Assembly (NCBI RefSeq): GCF_003086295.3
Contig: NC_092044.1
Span: forward strand, 625,001-689,000
Source of the DNA: Arachis hypogaea
Lineage: Eukaryota > Streptophyta > Magnoliopsida > Fabales > Fabaceae
DNA length: 64,000 nt
Direction of reading: 5' to 3'
In this document: positions 47,011 to 60,190 of the stretch, in pieces
Position numbering within the stretch: the first letter of the stretch is position 1
How the letters are laid out: every line of letters begins with the position of its first letter
The notes under the pieces: generated by a model
Told to the model about the DNA's origin: nothing
Database searches by the model: none
The model's input: the letters and a program-made list of their open reading frames with translations, nothing else
Made by a program: the position numbers and the translations under genes

Positions 47011-48062
47011 TGCATAAAAATGTGATGACTACTATAAATAATACTTCAAGTAATTATTGTAGAACCTTATTTAATTTATACCAATAACTAGATATTTTAC
47101 GTATTTAAGTGTATGCAATAGATTAAATTATCTTAGGGAGACTCTTAATTTTTCATTTCTTTTATAGGATTTGCATCCATCAAACTGAATCAAGTTAAGA
47201 TGAAGTTCTAATAATTAACAGAATTTGGATGCTGATAATAATCATATCTATATTAAAAAAAAGGGAAAAAATATAGATATGTATAGTATTATAGTTATAT
47301 AGATAAGTAATTTTTGTCATATAATATATATCTTTTAACTTCAAACGTTTTTGTCATGTAAAATCATAATTACAATTCTTCATGTTAATCTAAACATGTA
47401 AAGCTATGGTATAGTCTTCCAAAGTACATGTTTTATTGCAACCAAACGACCTCGCCATATTCTTAATTATCTTAACTAATTTCATAATAAAATAGTTAAG
47501 TTCAATTGTGGCTGGATTAATTAATCAACATGTGAGAAAACAATCAATTAAACAATAAAAATTCTAGAAAAAAAAAAGGCTAACAATGCGACAAATAAAG
47601 CTATTTGAAATAAGGTGTTATGAGATATTTTCTCCGCGTTATTTTATGGTTGTGACGCTTTGCAAACCATCAATTTGCAATTCTATATATATTTAATAAT
47701 TTATCTACAAAACCATGATCAAATAATGCACATCGATTTGGAAAAAGTTCGCTGTTGCAATATCATTAAACTATGTATCTACTTTGTTCTAAGTCACATT
47801 ATTGTTGGAATTAAAAGCCCACCTTTTTTGTTGAATATATAATATTTTTTGTTAAATATATATAAAAATATAAAATAAAAAATATTATTTATACTAAAAA
47901 TAATTATAAAATTAATTATTATATATTTATATATAATTTAATTTATCTTTAATCTATATATACATATTCTGTATTGATAATTAATTTAAATAATTAATTT
48001 TGATGTACATCTAATATAATTAAATATAAGATAATTATTCAATTGTTCATAAGTAGGAGATG

Positions 48063-50818
48063 CTACATGTAAACCCCGATTAATTAGTAGATAATTAGTC
48101 AATAAATTAATTTTTAATAAGGAGGATTAGAAATATGAATATTATATCAAATTAGGATAGAGCTCATCGAAACGAGAATTTTGACACCAATTTTAAAGAA
48201 AACGGTCCAAAATTGGACCGAACGGGCCGAACCGGTTAAACCGGGCCCAAACCAGACCGTGGGCCCAACCGGACCAGCTTTTAAAAAGGACCCACGTCCT
48301 CATCTTCCCCATTTCAGCAACGTTGAAGTTGCAGGGGAAAGGAGAGAAAGGAATCCCGTAACCCTTACGGTGAACTCCGAACGCCGTATCTCCTCCGTCC
48401 GAGCTCCGATCGCCGCACCGTTTGTGGCCACGCGACCACCGCATCGAGCTCTACGTTTCTACCGGAACAATTTCATAGGTAACTTGTTTTTTTATTCTCA
48501 GCCTCTTCTTCCCCAATTTTTGAGAATTTGAGTGGAGGTATTGAATTTCTTTAATTTTTGATGTTTTAGGATCCAATTAGCTTGAGAAAAACGTTCACTC
48601 TTGCTTATGTGAAGCTTGGGTAGGGTGAGGATATGATAATTCTATTTTAATTTCATTGAATTTGAGCTTTGAGTATTAAATTGGATATATATGTGTTATG
48701 AATGTGTATTAGGTTGTGAATCAATAATTGGAGCTTGAAATTGTGAATACTGGAACTTGGAGGAAGCGGATTAGTTGAGTTTTGAGGGGCTGTCTTGGTT
48801 TTGAATAAATAACTTTGGTCGTTACGTGAAAATCGGCCAAGGTATGGTTTATGTTTCTTGCATTTAATATATAATGTTCTGTGAAAACTTAGGCTAGATG
48901 ACCATAGGATAAGTTGGAATGCAGGTGTATGTTTAATGTTTAGTAATTTGTCGATGAATATAATTGGTTATTAATTTTGGATGTTGAATGTTGTTATGTT
49001 AATTTGGAGAGAATTATAGTTGAATGTTATTGTTGATGAACATGGTTGGTTTGGTGCTTGTTGATTAATTAATGATTCGGTGAATTATTGATTTGAGGTA
49101 TTGTGTGTTAAAAGCCTAGGATTTGTGAACTATGACTCTTAGTTGAATTTTGGTTGTTGGATTTGAATATTGTATGAGTTTAATTGTTGATCTGAGGTAG
49201 ATTTTTTTTGTGGAGATTGTTATGATAATGAGGAAGGGTATGTTGAATTGAAAAGAAAGCAGGTTTGGACCCGAAAAGGGTGGCAAAGTCCGAGTTTTAG
49301 AGGAGATGCTGCCGAAATTTTATAAAAATTAGAGATTTTGTTTATATGATTATTTAAAAAGATTTAGATTCAAAGGTTATATGGTTTGATTTAGAGTTAT
49401 TAAGAAAATGAGCATGTTTTAAGTTTGATTCATTTAGAAAGTAATGAGTTATGTTTTGAATTGGAACTATTGATGGACGGAATGGGAGGTGTGATAATGA
49501 AGGATAAGGATTGAATATGATTGATGTATGATGATGAATGAAATGCGATTGAGAATGATGTTGAAGTTGATGAATTATAATTGAATTATTTATATGGCTT
49601 ATGAATTTGAATAATCTGAGATACGAGATTCCCTGGATTAAGTGCCGTGGCTTGCCACCACGTGTACCAGGTTGAAAACTCGATACTCTGTTGACCCTAC
49701 GACGTAAGTGTGTGACCGGGCACTATATGAATTCCCGGGAATGTTACCCCCATTGAGTATTATTGATTATTTGAGAAAAACTATGCATAGACTCTTGGGG
49801 ATGCACGTCGGGGGATAGTCTAAGTACAATTCAGACTTGTCGGGTTGGCTGGATAACCGACAGATGAGCCTTATCAGCCATAGGACAGGCATGCATCATA
49901 TGCATATTACTTGAATTACTTGCTTGTGTATTAACTGGGTGTGCCTAAATGTACTTGCCATGTTAAATGTATATTTGTTATCTGCAGTACTTGTAACCTT
50001 CTTGTGCTTGCCTTTGTTTGTTTACTTGTCTGTGAAAATGCATGATGGAGTTGGAGGTAAGGAGGAATGGCAGAATGGGATTTAGATTTAAGGTTAAGTT
50101 AAGTTAGGTTTAAATATCCTTAGTAAACCACCTTTTATGGCTTCTATTTAATACTTTAAGCTCTATAATCTGAGTGTCGGCGTTCTAGGATTGCCTCTGG
50201 CATTCCCAGGACCTTATATATTATGTGTGTGGCACCTTTACCATACTGAGAACCTCCGGTTCTCATTCCATACTATGTTATTATTTTTCAGATGTAGGTC
50301 GAGAGGCATCTCGTTAGGCGTCTGGACTCTTGAAGCGGAGTGGTTACTGGGTTATTTTGTTATCCTATGATGTATATATATGTACTTAGCTTTCTCTCCA
50401 CATAACTTATTCTTTTTGATCCTCCTAAAGGTGTATGGAGAGGCAGGATTTTGTTTATGTACATTTGAGTTTTGGATATGTATATATATGTATATATGTG
50501 TGTATATTCTCCGGCCAGTCTTGACTTCGCAGGCTGAGTCAGGAGCTCGTTATTTTGTATCTTTGACTCTCTATTCCTGTTTTGGGTTACTTGACACTTG
50601 ATAGCTGTAGCTTTCTTTGCACGCAAGTTAACTCATTTCTCGAGCGTTGCGCTTTTATATTCGCGATTTTTTTATTTCCTCTATTCTTCAAGGCTCCTAG
50701 CATATTATAATTCTTCTGCTATTATGTGTACTCATTTTATTTTAGAGGTCGTAATACCACACCACCTCTGTTTTACGACTTAAGCGTAAAACTTAATGTG
50801 GTAGGGTGTTACACTACA
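48063..50818 (+). mobile_element. Solo LTR, 2.75 kb, with 5-bp target duplication
   Basis: CTACA at 48063-48067 is repeated at 50814-50818. The element 48068-50813 starts TGTAAACCCC and ends GGGTGTTACA, the TG...CA type of terminus with inverted complementarity. There is no gag-pol, PBS or second LTR, so this is a solo LTR formed by recombination between two LTRs, or the relic of a large-LTR gypsy element. The interior is GC-richer than its surroundings. It has blocks such as GGGCCGAACCGG (48222), GTGCCGTGGCTTGCCACCA (49642) and GTCGGGGGATAG (49808), recalled from Arachis gypsy LTRs but not searched. Two short open frames at 48181-48531 and 50726-51058 are incidental. Orientation is arbitrary; plus is assumed. 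Confidence 0.85.
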
Positions 50819-50940
50819 AAGGTTGAAAAAGTTATTCAATATCCAATTTTCTTTTATTTCAATCATTTTAATAAGTGTGATCACATTCTCATATATGCAA
50901 CATATATTTGGTGTGAATTACATTTTATAAGACCAACTGC

Positions 50941-50945
<5 letters not shown>

Positions 50946-50977
<32 letters not shown>
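50946..50977. repeat. (TA)n microsatellite
   Basis: A pure TA dinucleotide run of about 32 bp, 130 bp after the solo LTR. Confidence 0.95.
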
Positions 50978-50979
<2 letters not shown>

Positions 50980-51187
50980 CCAACAAGTATCGATTAAGTT
51001 GACTATAAAAAAATTACTTTTAGTTGTATTTTGTTTTGTTTTTAGCGACAGTATATAAAAATAGCTCCTAACCATATATTTACAGTAATTAGACATTAAT
51101 TATTTTATATTTTATTATAAAAAAATTTAGTGACAATTATAAAAAATACAAATAAAAACCTTCTCAACGATGATAAATCTTGTAACT

Positions 51188-51189
<2 letters not shown>

Positions 51190-51226
<37 letters not shown>
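51190..51226. repeat. (AAT)n microsatellite
   Basis: About twelve uninterrupted AAT trinucleotides. Confidence 0.95.
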
Positions 51227-54200
51227 TGAAAAAATTAAATTAAACTAGAATAAACAGTGTTGTTATTACCACTTAATAATTTGCTATAAAAATAGTTTTT
51301 GTTGTAGCGATAGAATAAAAATATGTATTAGAATTGTAATAAATGCGATAATATGATATTTTGTAACAGTTGGTTACTGTAATTATTAAATGGAAGTTCC
51401 CATCAGAAAGCCTCAAGCTCTCAACCCTCAACGACATGCATGCGTTTGATTGAGACAAACCGGATATATGCTTACACATTATTGAGATAAATTCAATAAA
51501 TGACACTGAAAGCATAATTTTTTTTATGTTTTCTAATATTCTAATTCTCTTTTCTTATTGTTTGTTATTGACTTTGTTTTTTAGTAAGACTCTTTAATTT
51601 TATTCTTTAATTTCTTTTGATTTAATTAAAATTTTATTTTTATTTTTTTATATTTTTAATTCATTCAATTATTTTACATTTTATTTTGTAATTATATTAA
51701 TATATATTTTTTTATTACATAATTAAATATTATTGAATAATAAGATTCATTAGTAATTTAAATTTTGAAATATAGTATATTAACTAAGAAAAAAAAACAG
51801 TTCAAATAAAAAATAAGATTTAAATATACAGATATCTATTAATATTTTTTTCTTTTGAAGTTAGTTCTAATTTTGTTAGTAATAATGACATTAATTAAAA
51901 AAAATAATTATAAATATTATAAAGAGTCAATTTCGTAATCTTATAAGACATAAATTTTAAATAATTATTTAATAATATATATATATATATAATAAAATAT
52001 TTAATTATATTAATAATGAAAGAATTATTCAATCTTTTTAAAATATATATCAAATTTAAAAAAATTTAATTCTAAGCTATATATTATTATTTAAATTACT
52101 ATATAAGTATTTTAATTTATTAGTTAAATAACTAAAAAATTAATTATATTTTATAATAATAAAATATAATTATAAAATTATAAAAATTATCATATTTTTT
52201 GAATCTGTCTATATAATGGCTATTCAATTTCGGGAAGTTAAGATTTAAAAGCATGAAAACATGGAGCCATAATAAGTGAGAGGCTGAAACAGATCATAAG
52301 TGATAGATTAATTCCAATTTTCAATCCTCAACACTCATTCAAACCAGACCTATATCTAGGATTTAGATCTTCTAAAGTTTGAATTTCATTTTAAAGAGTA
52401 AAGTGTGATTTTTTATTATTGATTTTATAGGTAAGATCAATAATAAATATGAAATAAAAATTATTTAATAATAAAAAACCACATTTCATTCTCTAAAGTG
52501 AAATTCAAACTTTAGAGGATTCAATACAAATTCCTATATCTATTATCTACCACTCATACATATATTATATACTAAAAATTGAATTAATTAATATATTAAA
52601 GGGAAATCTAAACTAGCGGTCACTATATGCAATTATGCACCAATGTTAATGTGGGCATTGTCAATGGAATTGAGCATCAAGTAGGCTAATAAGATTCTCT
52701 TCCAAAACTGAGCCACAACCATGAATGGATTCTTTTTTATTGTTTTTATTATTAATTTTGGAGGTTTCATAAGTCTTATTAGCTGTAATCGACTCAAGAG
52801 CACGTCAGCACCAGTCCCACTTCCCCTTACTTTTATTCATTTTGGATAGCATGGGACATTGTTCAGAGCCCCTACCTCCTCTAATCATTTTTTTTTGTCG
52901 AGATAAGAAGATTCGAATTTGCGATCTCTTAGTTGAATATAGAGAGATTATGTTATTTAAACAATAATTCATTGGTTATTAATCATTATTGTGAAGTGAA
53001 CTATTTTAATTTTTAATCATTTATTTGTTACTTTTGAGAATTAGTTAATCATGTATATATGTCTTGTTACTTATGTGGCCACATTTTAATAAAGTTTTAT
53101 TAACCTATGTTATTTTTGTAAGAACCAAACCCACAATAGACAAAAAAACTAAAAAATTAGTCAAATTTATTTAATTTTTTAATAATTAATTAATTTAAAA
53201 TAGTTTTTTTAAAATAATTATATAGTTTATATATAAATATATTATTTTATTATATATAATTTAATTTTAGTTAAATCTCAATTAATTTTGTAAATATTTA
53301 AATTTTTAGTTTTGCTATTTTAATTACCGATTTAGCTTTTAGAACTTTAACTTGTGCCTAAAAATTAAAGAATAAAAAGAGTATTTGCTCATAATACACA
53401 TTTTGAATATTACCCATAGTCATACTTTAGTTAAATCAACTTTTTATCTACAAGATCTTCAGTTATAATTAATGTATTATTAATTCAATAAAAGTTTGTG
53501 TACTAAATCACCACTACCTCCAGTTTCTATATATGATATAGATAACAGAATATATTTTCTTAAAAATTATCCATGATGAAAGACATGTTAAAAAATAATT
53601 TATTATTTTCTTAAATATTAATAATAGGTTGATAGTATGAATTTTCTAACATAATCAATGTATAAAAATAATATCTACTTCAAAATATTTAGTTGAAATT
53701 TTATTTTGAGTCAATCGAATTCAATAAAAAATAAGAATTAAATTTTGATGTATTAATTATATACAAATGATTTAGTATTAAACTACTCCTCCAACTTAGT
53801 CTATGACAACAATAAATTCGTGGTCTACAAATTCAACCCAACAGAATACATAAATTAAATTATAATTTTAGTTTTTATTATCTTTTCTTTATCTTATCTT
53901 TATTTGTTTTTATCTTTCATAGGACAATACTCTATATATATATTTTTTTGTTGACTTACTCTATATATATTTAGTTTTACCCTCATAATTTACAACATTC
54001 TTTAATTCAATTCAATTCAATCAATCAACAATCAATAAAAGTTTGCATTCTTTTTTTTTTATTCTTTCACAATTTTATCAGTTACTTTTTAAATTTAAAT
54101 AATAAATTCTAAAATTATTTTTAACATGAAAATGTATATAATGTACAATTAAATATGGCAATATATATATTGAATCCAAATAACAAATCTCAAGTTAAAT

Positions 54201-55640
54201 AAATTCTTTACACAAATAAAAATAATAAGAAGAAGTTGGAAAATACTAATAATTCAAGCTTATATAATAATAAATAAATAGAAATTTTTTTTAAAATTAC
54301 TAATTTTTGGTATTTTTGTTATTATTATTTGACTAGTACAAACACTAAATTATTTTGAAAAAATAAATTTTATTAATTTATATATATAATTTTAAAAAAT
54401 ATAAATACAAATTTTAATGATTTATCTGTATAAATTTTAATAAAAATTATATATTTTTGTGTAAAAATTTTTATAAATATAAATATAAATAATTATTAGT
54501 TAAATATTAATAAAAAATAATAATATTTATTGATTATATAATATTAATATAATAATAAGCATAATGACTAGGTGTGAAAGAAAAAAAAAATAGGAATGCA
54601 ATTGCAAAAGGTATACCATAACCTAGACGGCAAGAACAATGGTAGTACAAATAAGATAGCCGCACTCCAAAACCAAACAAACAATGATGATAAGTGGCTT
54701 TTGTTCCACGTCATCTCCACCTGTTTCAAATCTTGTTCAACTATATTTTCTCATTTTTGGCTTTTCTAGATATTTCTGATTTTTCTCCCACCTACTTTTG
54801 TTTTCATAATAATTGGTCCACCTCTTAATAGTTTCCCTTTTTGTGAAGAAACATCACTAATATATTAACAATATAATTAATTAAATATATATTTCATAAA
54901 CAAAAACTTAAATGATTAAAACCTTTTAAACAGCATACAATAATTAAATATATAATACTAGAGACTCAATAAATATGATGTATTTTTGTAATTTAAATAT
55001 TAGCACTTTTTTTCTCAACAAATATCTTTAAGATTATTATAATTATAATTAAGAAAACAATAAAACAAATTTGCAATAAGAAAATAAATTTTAAATATTC
55101 TTAATATTAAATAGATCCAAATTTTAAATTTTAATGACAAATCAAATATATCAAAAAAATAAATTTTAACTAATATTATTTTAAAAGATATTATATGTAT
55201 ATAAAAAATTAATTATCAAATTAATTATTATATATTTATATATACGTGTGTTTAAATTTTATTTTGTTTTTTAAAATTTGAGTTTAATTTAATAAACTCA
55301 TGTAATTATAACTATTTTTTAAATAAATATTTATGTAATGTAATTAATGTAAAAAATAATTATTTTTATTAATATAAGATTATATATTTAGATGTGCGTA
55401 TAAATGAATTTTAAATTGAGAGTGCATCAAAATTAAATTATTTAAAATATATTCAAAACATTAATTAGGTTGAATAGCTGGTGTTTTCCAATTTTTTCAG
55501 ATCTTAGACTTCTTTGATCATTAAAAAAAAAAAAAAAACTAATATCCTTAGAAGCACATTTTAAATAAAAAGCCTACGAATCATACTAGTAAAATAATAA
55601 ATTAATAATACTTTTTTAATTTTTATAGAATATCCTGGGT
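51227..55640. other. AT-rich intergenic DNA
   Basis: No gene recognised. It includes a hairpin MITE at 52350-52537 and decayed TATATTTATATATA-type repeat sequence near 55150-55440. Confidence 0.5.
52350..52537. mobile_element. Hairpin MITE, about 190 bp
   Basis: The left arm (AGATCTTCTAAAGTTTGAAT, then TTTTTTATTATTGATTTTAT) is mirrored on the right (AATAATAAAAAACCACATTT, then ATTCAAACTTTAGAGGATTC). Loop about 40 bp. No coding capacity. Confidence 0.75.
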
Positions 55641-56150
55641 AGAGTCTAGTCAGCGTTTATCAGCAACCACAGGTCCTTACCTTTTTCTTCCAAATTCCAA
55701 ATCCACTCTGAAATCAAAACCGCGTCCTCCAAACCGTTCTAGAGAAACACACAAAGCGCAATCCCAATCTCAATATATTCCCCCTCACTCCATTAATAAA
55801 TTCCATCACAACACAAACTTCTTCAACTTTCACTCAACCTAACCCAAAAACGGAAAAACCACACCCTTATTTTTTCTCTTCTTTCCTTCTTCCTCTCTTG
55901 CACGTAGATACACACCGGAGTTCCAATCTGGTGTATCACCTATGCACCATGAAGATCTTCAACCCTTCTGAATCCTTTCTCCGAAACGTTGTGTGTCCCT
56001 CGGACACTATATTCCTCAAAGGAATGAACCTCTCCAATCTTCACCACTCCACATTCTCCCTCCTCTCTTGGCCATACAATTAGCCTTCACAACCACTAAT
56101 CTTAACTAACTTTCTTTCTTTTCCTTTTCTCTCTCTGGAATCTTCCTCCC
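55640..56150 (+). promoter_or_regulatory. Promoter and leader region of the CIPK gene
   Basis: The stretch turns GC-richer and C/T-rich before the gene. CAATATATTC at 55771-55780 is a plausible TATA element, followed by a pyrimidine-rich leader. A 61-codon ATG-initiated open frame at 55898-56083 would lie inside the leader if transcription starts near 55800. Its ATG is 253 bp before the CIPK start and its stop 68 bp before it, so it is a candidate upstream ORF. Confidence 0.4.
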
Positions 56151-57843
56151 ATGGATCTGAAAAACGAGATGGAGATCAAGTTGTCGAACAGCGCTAGGAC
56201 GGTGATATTCAACAAGTACGAGATGGGACGCGTGTTAGGTCAGGGGAATTTTGCCAAGGTATACTACGGCAGGAACCTAGCGACGAACGAAAGTGTGGCG
56301 ATTAAGGTGATAAAGAAGGATAAGCTGAAGAAGGAGAGGCTGATAGAGCAGATTAAGAGAGAGGTTTCGGTTATGAGGCTGGTGAGGCATCCGAACATAG
56401 TGGAGCTGAAGGAAGTCATGGCCACGAAGGGGAAGATATTCTTGGTTATGGAGTATGTTAAGGGAGGCGAATTGTTCAAGAAAGTGGAGAAAGGGAAGCT
56501 CAAGGAAGATGTAGCTAGAAAGTATTTTCAGCAGTTGATCTCGGCCGTTGATTTCTGCCATAGCCGCGGGGTCACTCACAGAGATCTCAAGCCGGAGAAT
56601 CTGCTGCTTGATGAGAATGAAGAGCTTAAGGTCTCCGATTTTGGCCTCTCTGCTTTGCCGGAACAACGCCGTGCAGGTTCGTCACACTTTTTTAATATTT
56701 TTTTTTCAATTATTGAAAGTCTTAATTTGTTGCTACTGGTTTGGCTATATTAGGCTATGATTGAATCACAAAATTGACTATAATTAGGGCATAATTTCTC
56801 TTATTGATTATAAAATTAGGTCATAGTTTTAGTATGGTTTTGTAGTATACCATATTTGTTGGATGAGTCTTCCAATTTTGGTATCCACGCGAAAAATCAA
56901 CATAACAAAATGCATGAACTCAACTGTTTAGAATTTGTTAGTGGAATTACTTGATGCTAATTGTTGTGCAAAACATGGTGCAGATGGTATGCTGATAACA
57001 CCGTGTGGAACACCTGCATATGTGGCACCAGAAGTGTTGAAGAAGAAAGGGTATGATGGATCCAAAGCAGATATATGGTCTTGTGGAGTGATTCTTTATG
57101 CTCTGGTTTGTGGCTATCTACCCTTCCAAGGCGAAAACGTGATGAGAATCTACAGAAAAGCCTTCAAGGCTCAGTATGAATTCCCTGATTGGGTTCCGGA
57201 AGGAGCAAAGAACTTGATCTCAAACCTACTTGTAGCTGATCCTGAAAAGAGGTTCTCAATTGCAGATATCATGAAGGATCCTTGGTTCCAAGTCGGCTTC
57301 ATGCGTCCGATTGCATTCTCCTTTAAGGAGTCTGCCATTGGGGACAATGTGGATGACTTCGATGAGGATGATGGTGATAGTAATAACAATCAAGAGTTTA
57401 ACAAGGATGATTTGAAGCAGAGTAGTTCTGCTAAGCCTGCACGGCCGTTTTACAATGCTTTCGAGATAATTTCCTCGCTGTCGCATGGTTTTGATCTGAG
57501 GAGTTTGTTTGAGACAAGGAAGAGGTCACCTTCAGTGTTTATATCAAAGCTTTCGGCTCAAGCAGTGGTGGGGAAGCTAGAGGCTATGGCGAAGAAATTG
57601 AATTTCAGAGTGGCCGGGAAGAAGAAGAAGGAGTTTGTTGTGAGGATGGAAGGGGAGAGGGAAGGGAGGAAAGGGAGGCTGGCCATGACGGTGGAAGTGT
57701 TCGAGGTGGCGCCGGAGGTGGCCGTGGTGGAGTTCTCGAAGTCTTCTGGGGATACCTTGGAGTATATCAAATTCTGTGAGGAAGAAGTTAGGCCTTCATT
57801 GAATGACATTGTTTGGAGTTGGCAGGGAGATGGTAACAACTAA
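56151..57843 (+). CDS. CBL-interacting protein kinase (CIPK/SnRK3)
   Basis: Two exons, 56151-56676 and 56984-57843, join in frame (GCA G|AT) to encode 461 residues. This is a Ser/Thr kinase activated by calcineurin B-like calcium sensors, acting on ion transporters and channels. The kinase domain is about residues 23-278: Gly loop LGQGNFAKV (29-37), Lys52, Glu71, HRDLKPEN (143-150), DFG (163-165), activation segment to APE (190-192). Residues 330-353 ([20 protein letters not shown] and on) are the NAF/FISL autoinhibitory CBL-binding motif, followed by a PPI-type segment around 365-395 ([20 protein letters not shown]). An acidic linker (298-318) separates kinase and NAF. Closest in style to the CIPK5/25-like group, but the member number is not assigned. 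All catalytic residues are present. Confidence 0.95.
56677..56983 (+). other. Intron of the CIPK gene
   Basis: 307 bp, T-rich, donor CAG|GTTCGT and acceptor GTGCAG|ATGG. It interrupts the activation segment between ALPEQRRA and DGMLITPCG. Frames running into it from either exon are translation artefacts. Confidence 0.9.
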
Positions 57844-59691
57844 TAATACTAGTCATGCCATTGGGATTATTTTGCCTATGTTGTTCTTCCTTTTTACTGT
57901 TTGATGCAGCTATATAATAATATAGTTTGATTTGCATAATAAGTAAAAGAAAAGGAAGATGCTAGGAAAGAAATAATGCTGTATTTTGATTTTAGTTACA
58001 GGATTTCATTTCATTTGTGTAAAAAATTTGAGTTTAGTTTCTGATGATGTTTGAAGTTAATACTGAAAAGTCATCTCCAACATATAGCTTTATTCTTCAT
58101 TTAGTGTTTTATTGTTCCGAAATTTCAAATTTCTGATTTAATTTGGTGTAGAAAATGGATTCCATGATCTACAATATCTATATAATAAGGTTTAGTAGCT
58201 AACAATAGTTGAAGATGATGCAAAGAATATGTAACCTTATAATTTGTAAATTGTGGAATTCAATGTTACTTCCTTAAACATCTAAAAAATCTAATAGAAG
58301 GTAAAAGGTAATTTTATAAGCAAAAGACTACATGTGACAAGATAGTTTAAACATATAGAAGAATATTTACAGCTCATCAAAATTGAATTTCAAGAAATAT
58401 TTGAATCTGCTTCTTATCCTCTACAACAATATGGATATAGATGATTCGTACACGATGGGCAAATAAGGGTTTTTGCATTTTGATTATTATTACTTTAGTC
58501 TTTAGGTTGGGACACATGAAGCAAGTAGAAGTGATCATTTGGAGGGTAGTGAAAAGCAAATTGTCAAATAGATCAGTTGACTCTATATGTAATTGGAAGG
58601 CTAGGATTAAATTTCATAAATTTGGTTATTCAATCAAATTACTTTTATGTTGGTTGGTTGGTGCTCAATTAGATTATTTTATGTGGTGGTGTGTCACCAT
58701 ATGGATATTATTTTAACTGATAATTTTTTTCATAATTGTCTTTTTGTCAACAAATGGAAGAAGTGAATTAAGACTTTTGGTTCCATAAATTATTTATATA
58801 TTTGAATGGAGGATATGAACATGAGTGCATCAGTGAAGCATAATAATTCATACTAATATATATTTTAACTTTTTCCTTTAGGATTTGGTACTTTTATATT
58901 TTGTAACATATCATATATATTTATAGGTATGGTATCCATGTCCTCTATAGGGAAAAAAAAATAGCAAGTAGGAAAAAGATGAAATCATTCAATGTCATGA
59001 ATGATATGATATGACTTTGTATATTTATCTTGAATAAGGCCAATGCACTTTTTTATCTTAAAATAACTACTAATTCTAATAAAATAAATAACTGAGGCCC
59101 GGATAGTGGACCAAAATATCAAGTAGAGAGTAAATTGCAAGACAGCCAAGACATTGATTTTCTCTAACATCATCATTGGTTTATTTTATTATTTTTTAGT
59201 ACCAATTTCTGTTGTGTTCTTCTTACAATTCTGTACCCCAGGTGTGCAATTTAATTCTAAGGCGAAACAAACGGCAATTTTTTTCCCCAACATAGATTAA
59301 CTGTATTTTTACTTCTTAGCTTTAATTTAATTTTCCCCCTCTATTATTATTCCACCATGTTTTTTAATACATATTTAGCAGATAAAATCAAAAGTGCAAA
59401 GTCGGCATTGGTGTGTGTACTGTGAGTGGAGGAGACATTATTAAATGTCAATTTTATCCATAAATAAGGACTAAAGAGGGGGGTTGCATCAATGGCCAAT
59501 GGGGCCTTATTGAATTTCAAAGGTTCCATCAGCTGACTAGGATCATACTCACCTTTGTCACATGAGGCTCTAAAAAAATCCCTATAATTCAGGAAATTGA
59601 GTATATATAACAACAAAATAGGGAAAAATAAAATTAAAGGAATTTGATTGCTGGCTATCAAAATTTAATAGTGCCAAAATTGGATCAATAT
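57844..59691. other. Intergenic DNA downstream of the CIPK gene
   Basis: The 3' untranslated region probably ends in the first few hundred bases (an AATAAG near 57938 is a weak polyadenylation signal). Otherwise there is no recognisable gene; the open frames at 58441-58716 and 59347-59661 lack any domain. Confidence 0.5.
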
Positions 59692-60190
59692 ATAATATAA
59701 GGAGGATGTTCAATAAAGACGCGTAAAATGTCTTTTTGTAAAGACACTTATATGTCGCATTATTATTGGACATATTAATGAATCAGTTATTTTGAATTTT
59801 TTAATAAATTAAAATAAAACTGATTTTTTTTTATAACAATAACGATAAACCTAATTGTTATCAAATCCGATCGAACCGACTAATTTATATAACTCACTGG
59901 ATCATTTTTTTATTTTAAAAAAATTAGGAATATATTTGTCTTTTTATCAAAAAATTTAAACATGATTCAGTTTAGATTGTATAAATCGATCGAATTAAAT
60001 CGGGTTTAATAATTATAGTGCGGACAATTAGGTTTATTATTGTTGCTATAATAAACCAATTTTGTTCTAATTTATTAAAAAATAAATTATTAACCAGTTT
60101 AATAAATATGTCTAATAATATCATGACACATATAAACACTTTAAAAAAAACATTTTTAATATCTTTATGAAAGTGGTCTCCATAATATAA
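59692..60190. mobile_element. MULE-type MITE with perfect 9-bp target duplication
   Basis: ATAATATAA at 59692-59700 is repeated at 60182-60190. The 481-bp element (59701-60181) starts GGAGGATGTTCAATAAAG and ends with the complement of GGAGACCACTTTCATAAAG. The inverted arms remain alignable for about 170 bp (GACATATTAATGAATCAG, TTTTTTAATAAATTA, ATAAACCTAATTGT). No coding capacity. The 9-bp duplication indicates Mutator-type mobilisation. Confidence 0.88.

Larger units (their letters stand above)
44041..48062. other. AT-rich intergenic DNA with two related MITEs
   Basis: No gene recognised. Positions 44045-44180 duplicate the upstream region of the cystatin-like gene. Related AT-rich elements at 44272-44530 and 46679-47010 are listed separately. 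Confidence 0.5.

Noticed and set aside
48181..48531. 116-codon frame and its opposite-strand partner
   Set aside because: They lie within the solo LTR, are low-complexity in composition (RTxxRxPx) and match no domain.
56264..57839. Minus-strand and alternate frames across the CIPK exons
   Set aside because: Antisense or shifted readings of the kinase gene with no domain.
58441..58716. 91-codon frame downstream of the CIPK gene
   Set aside because: No recognisable domain, no splice or promoter context, AT-rich surroundings.
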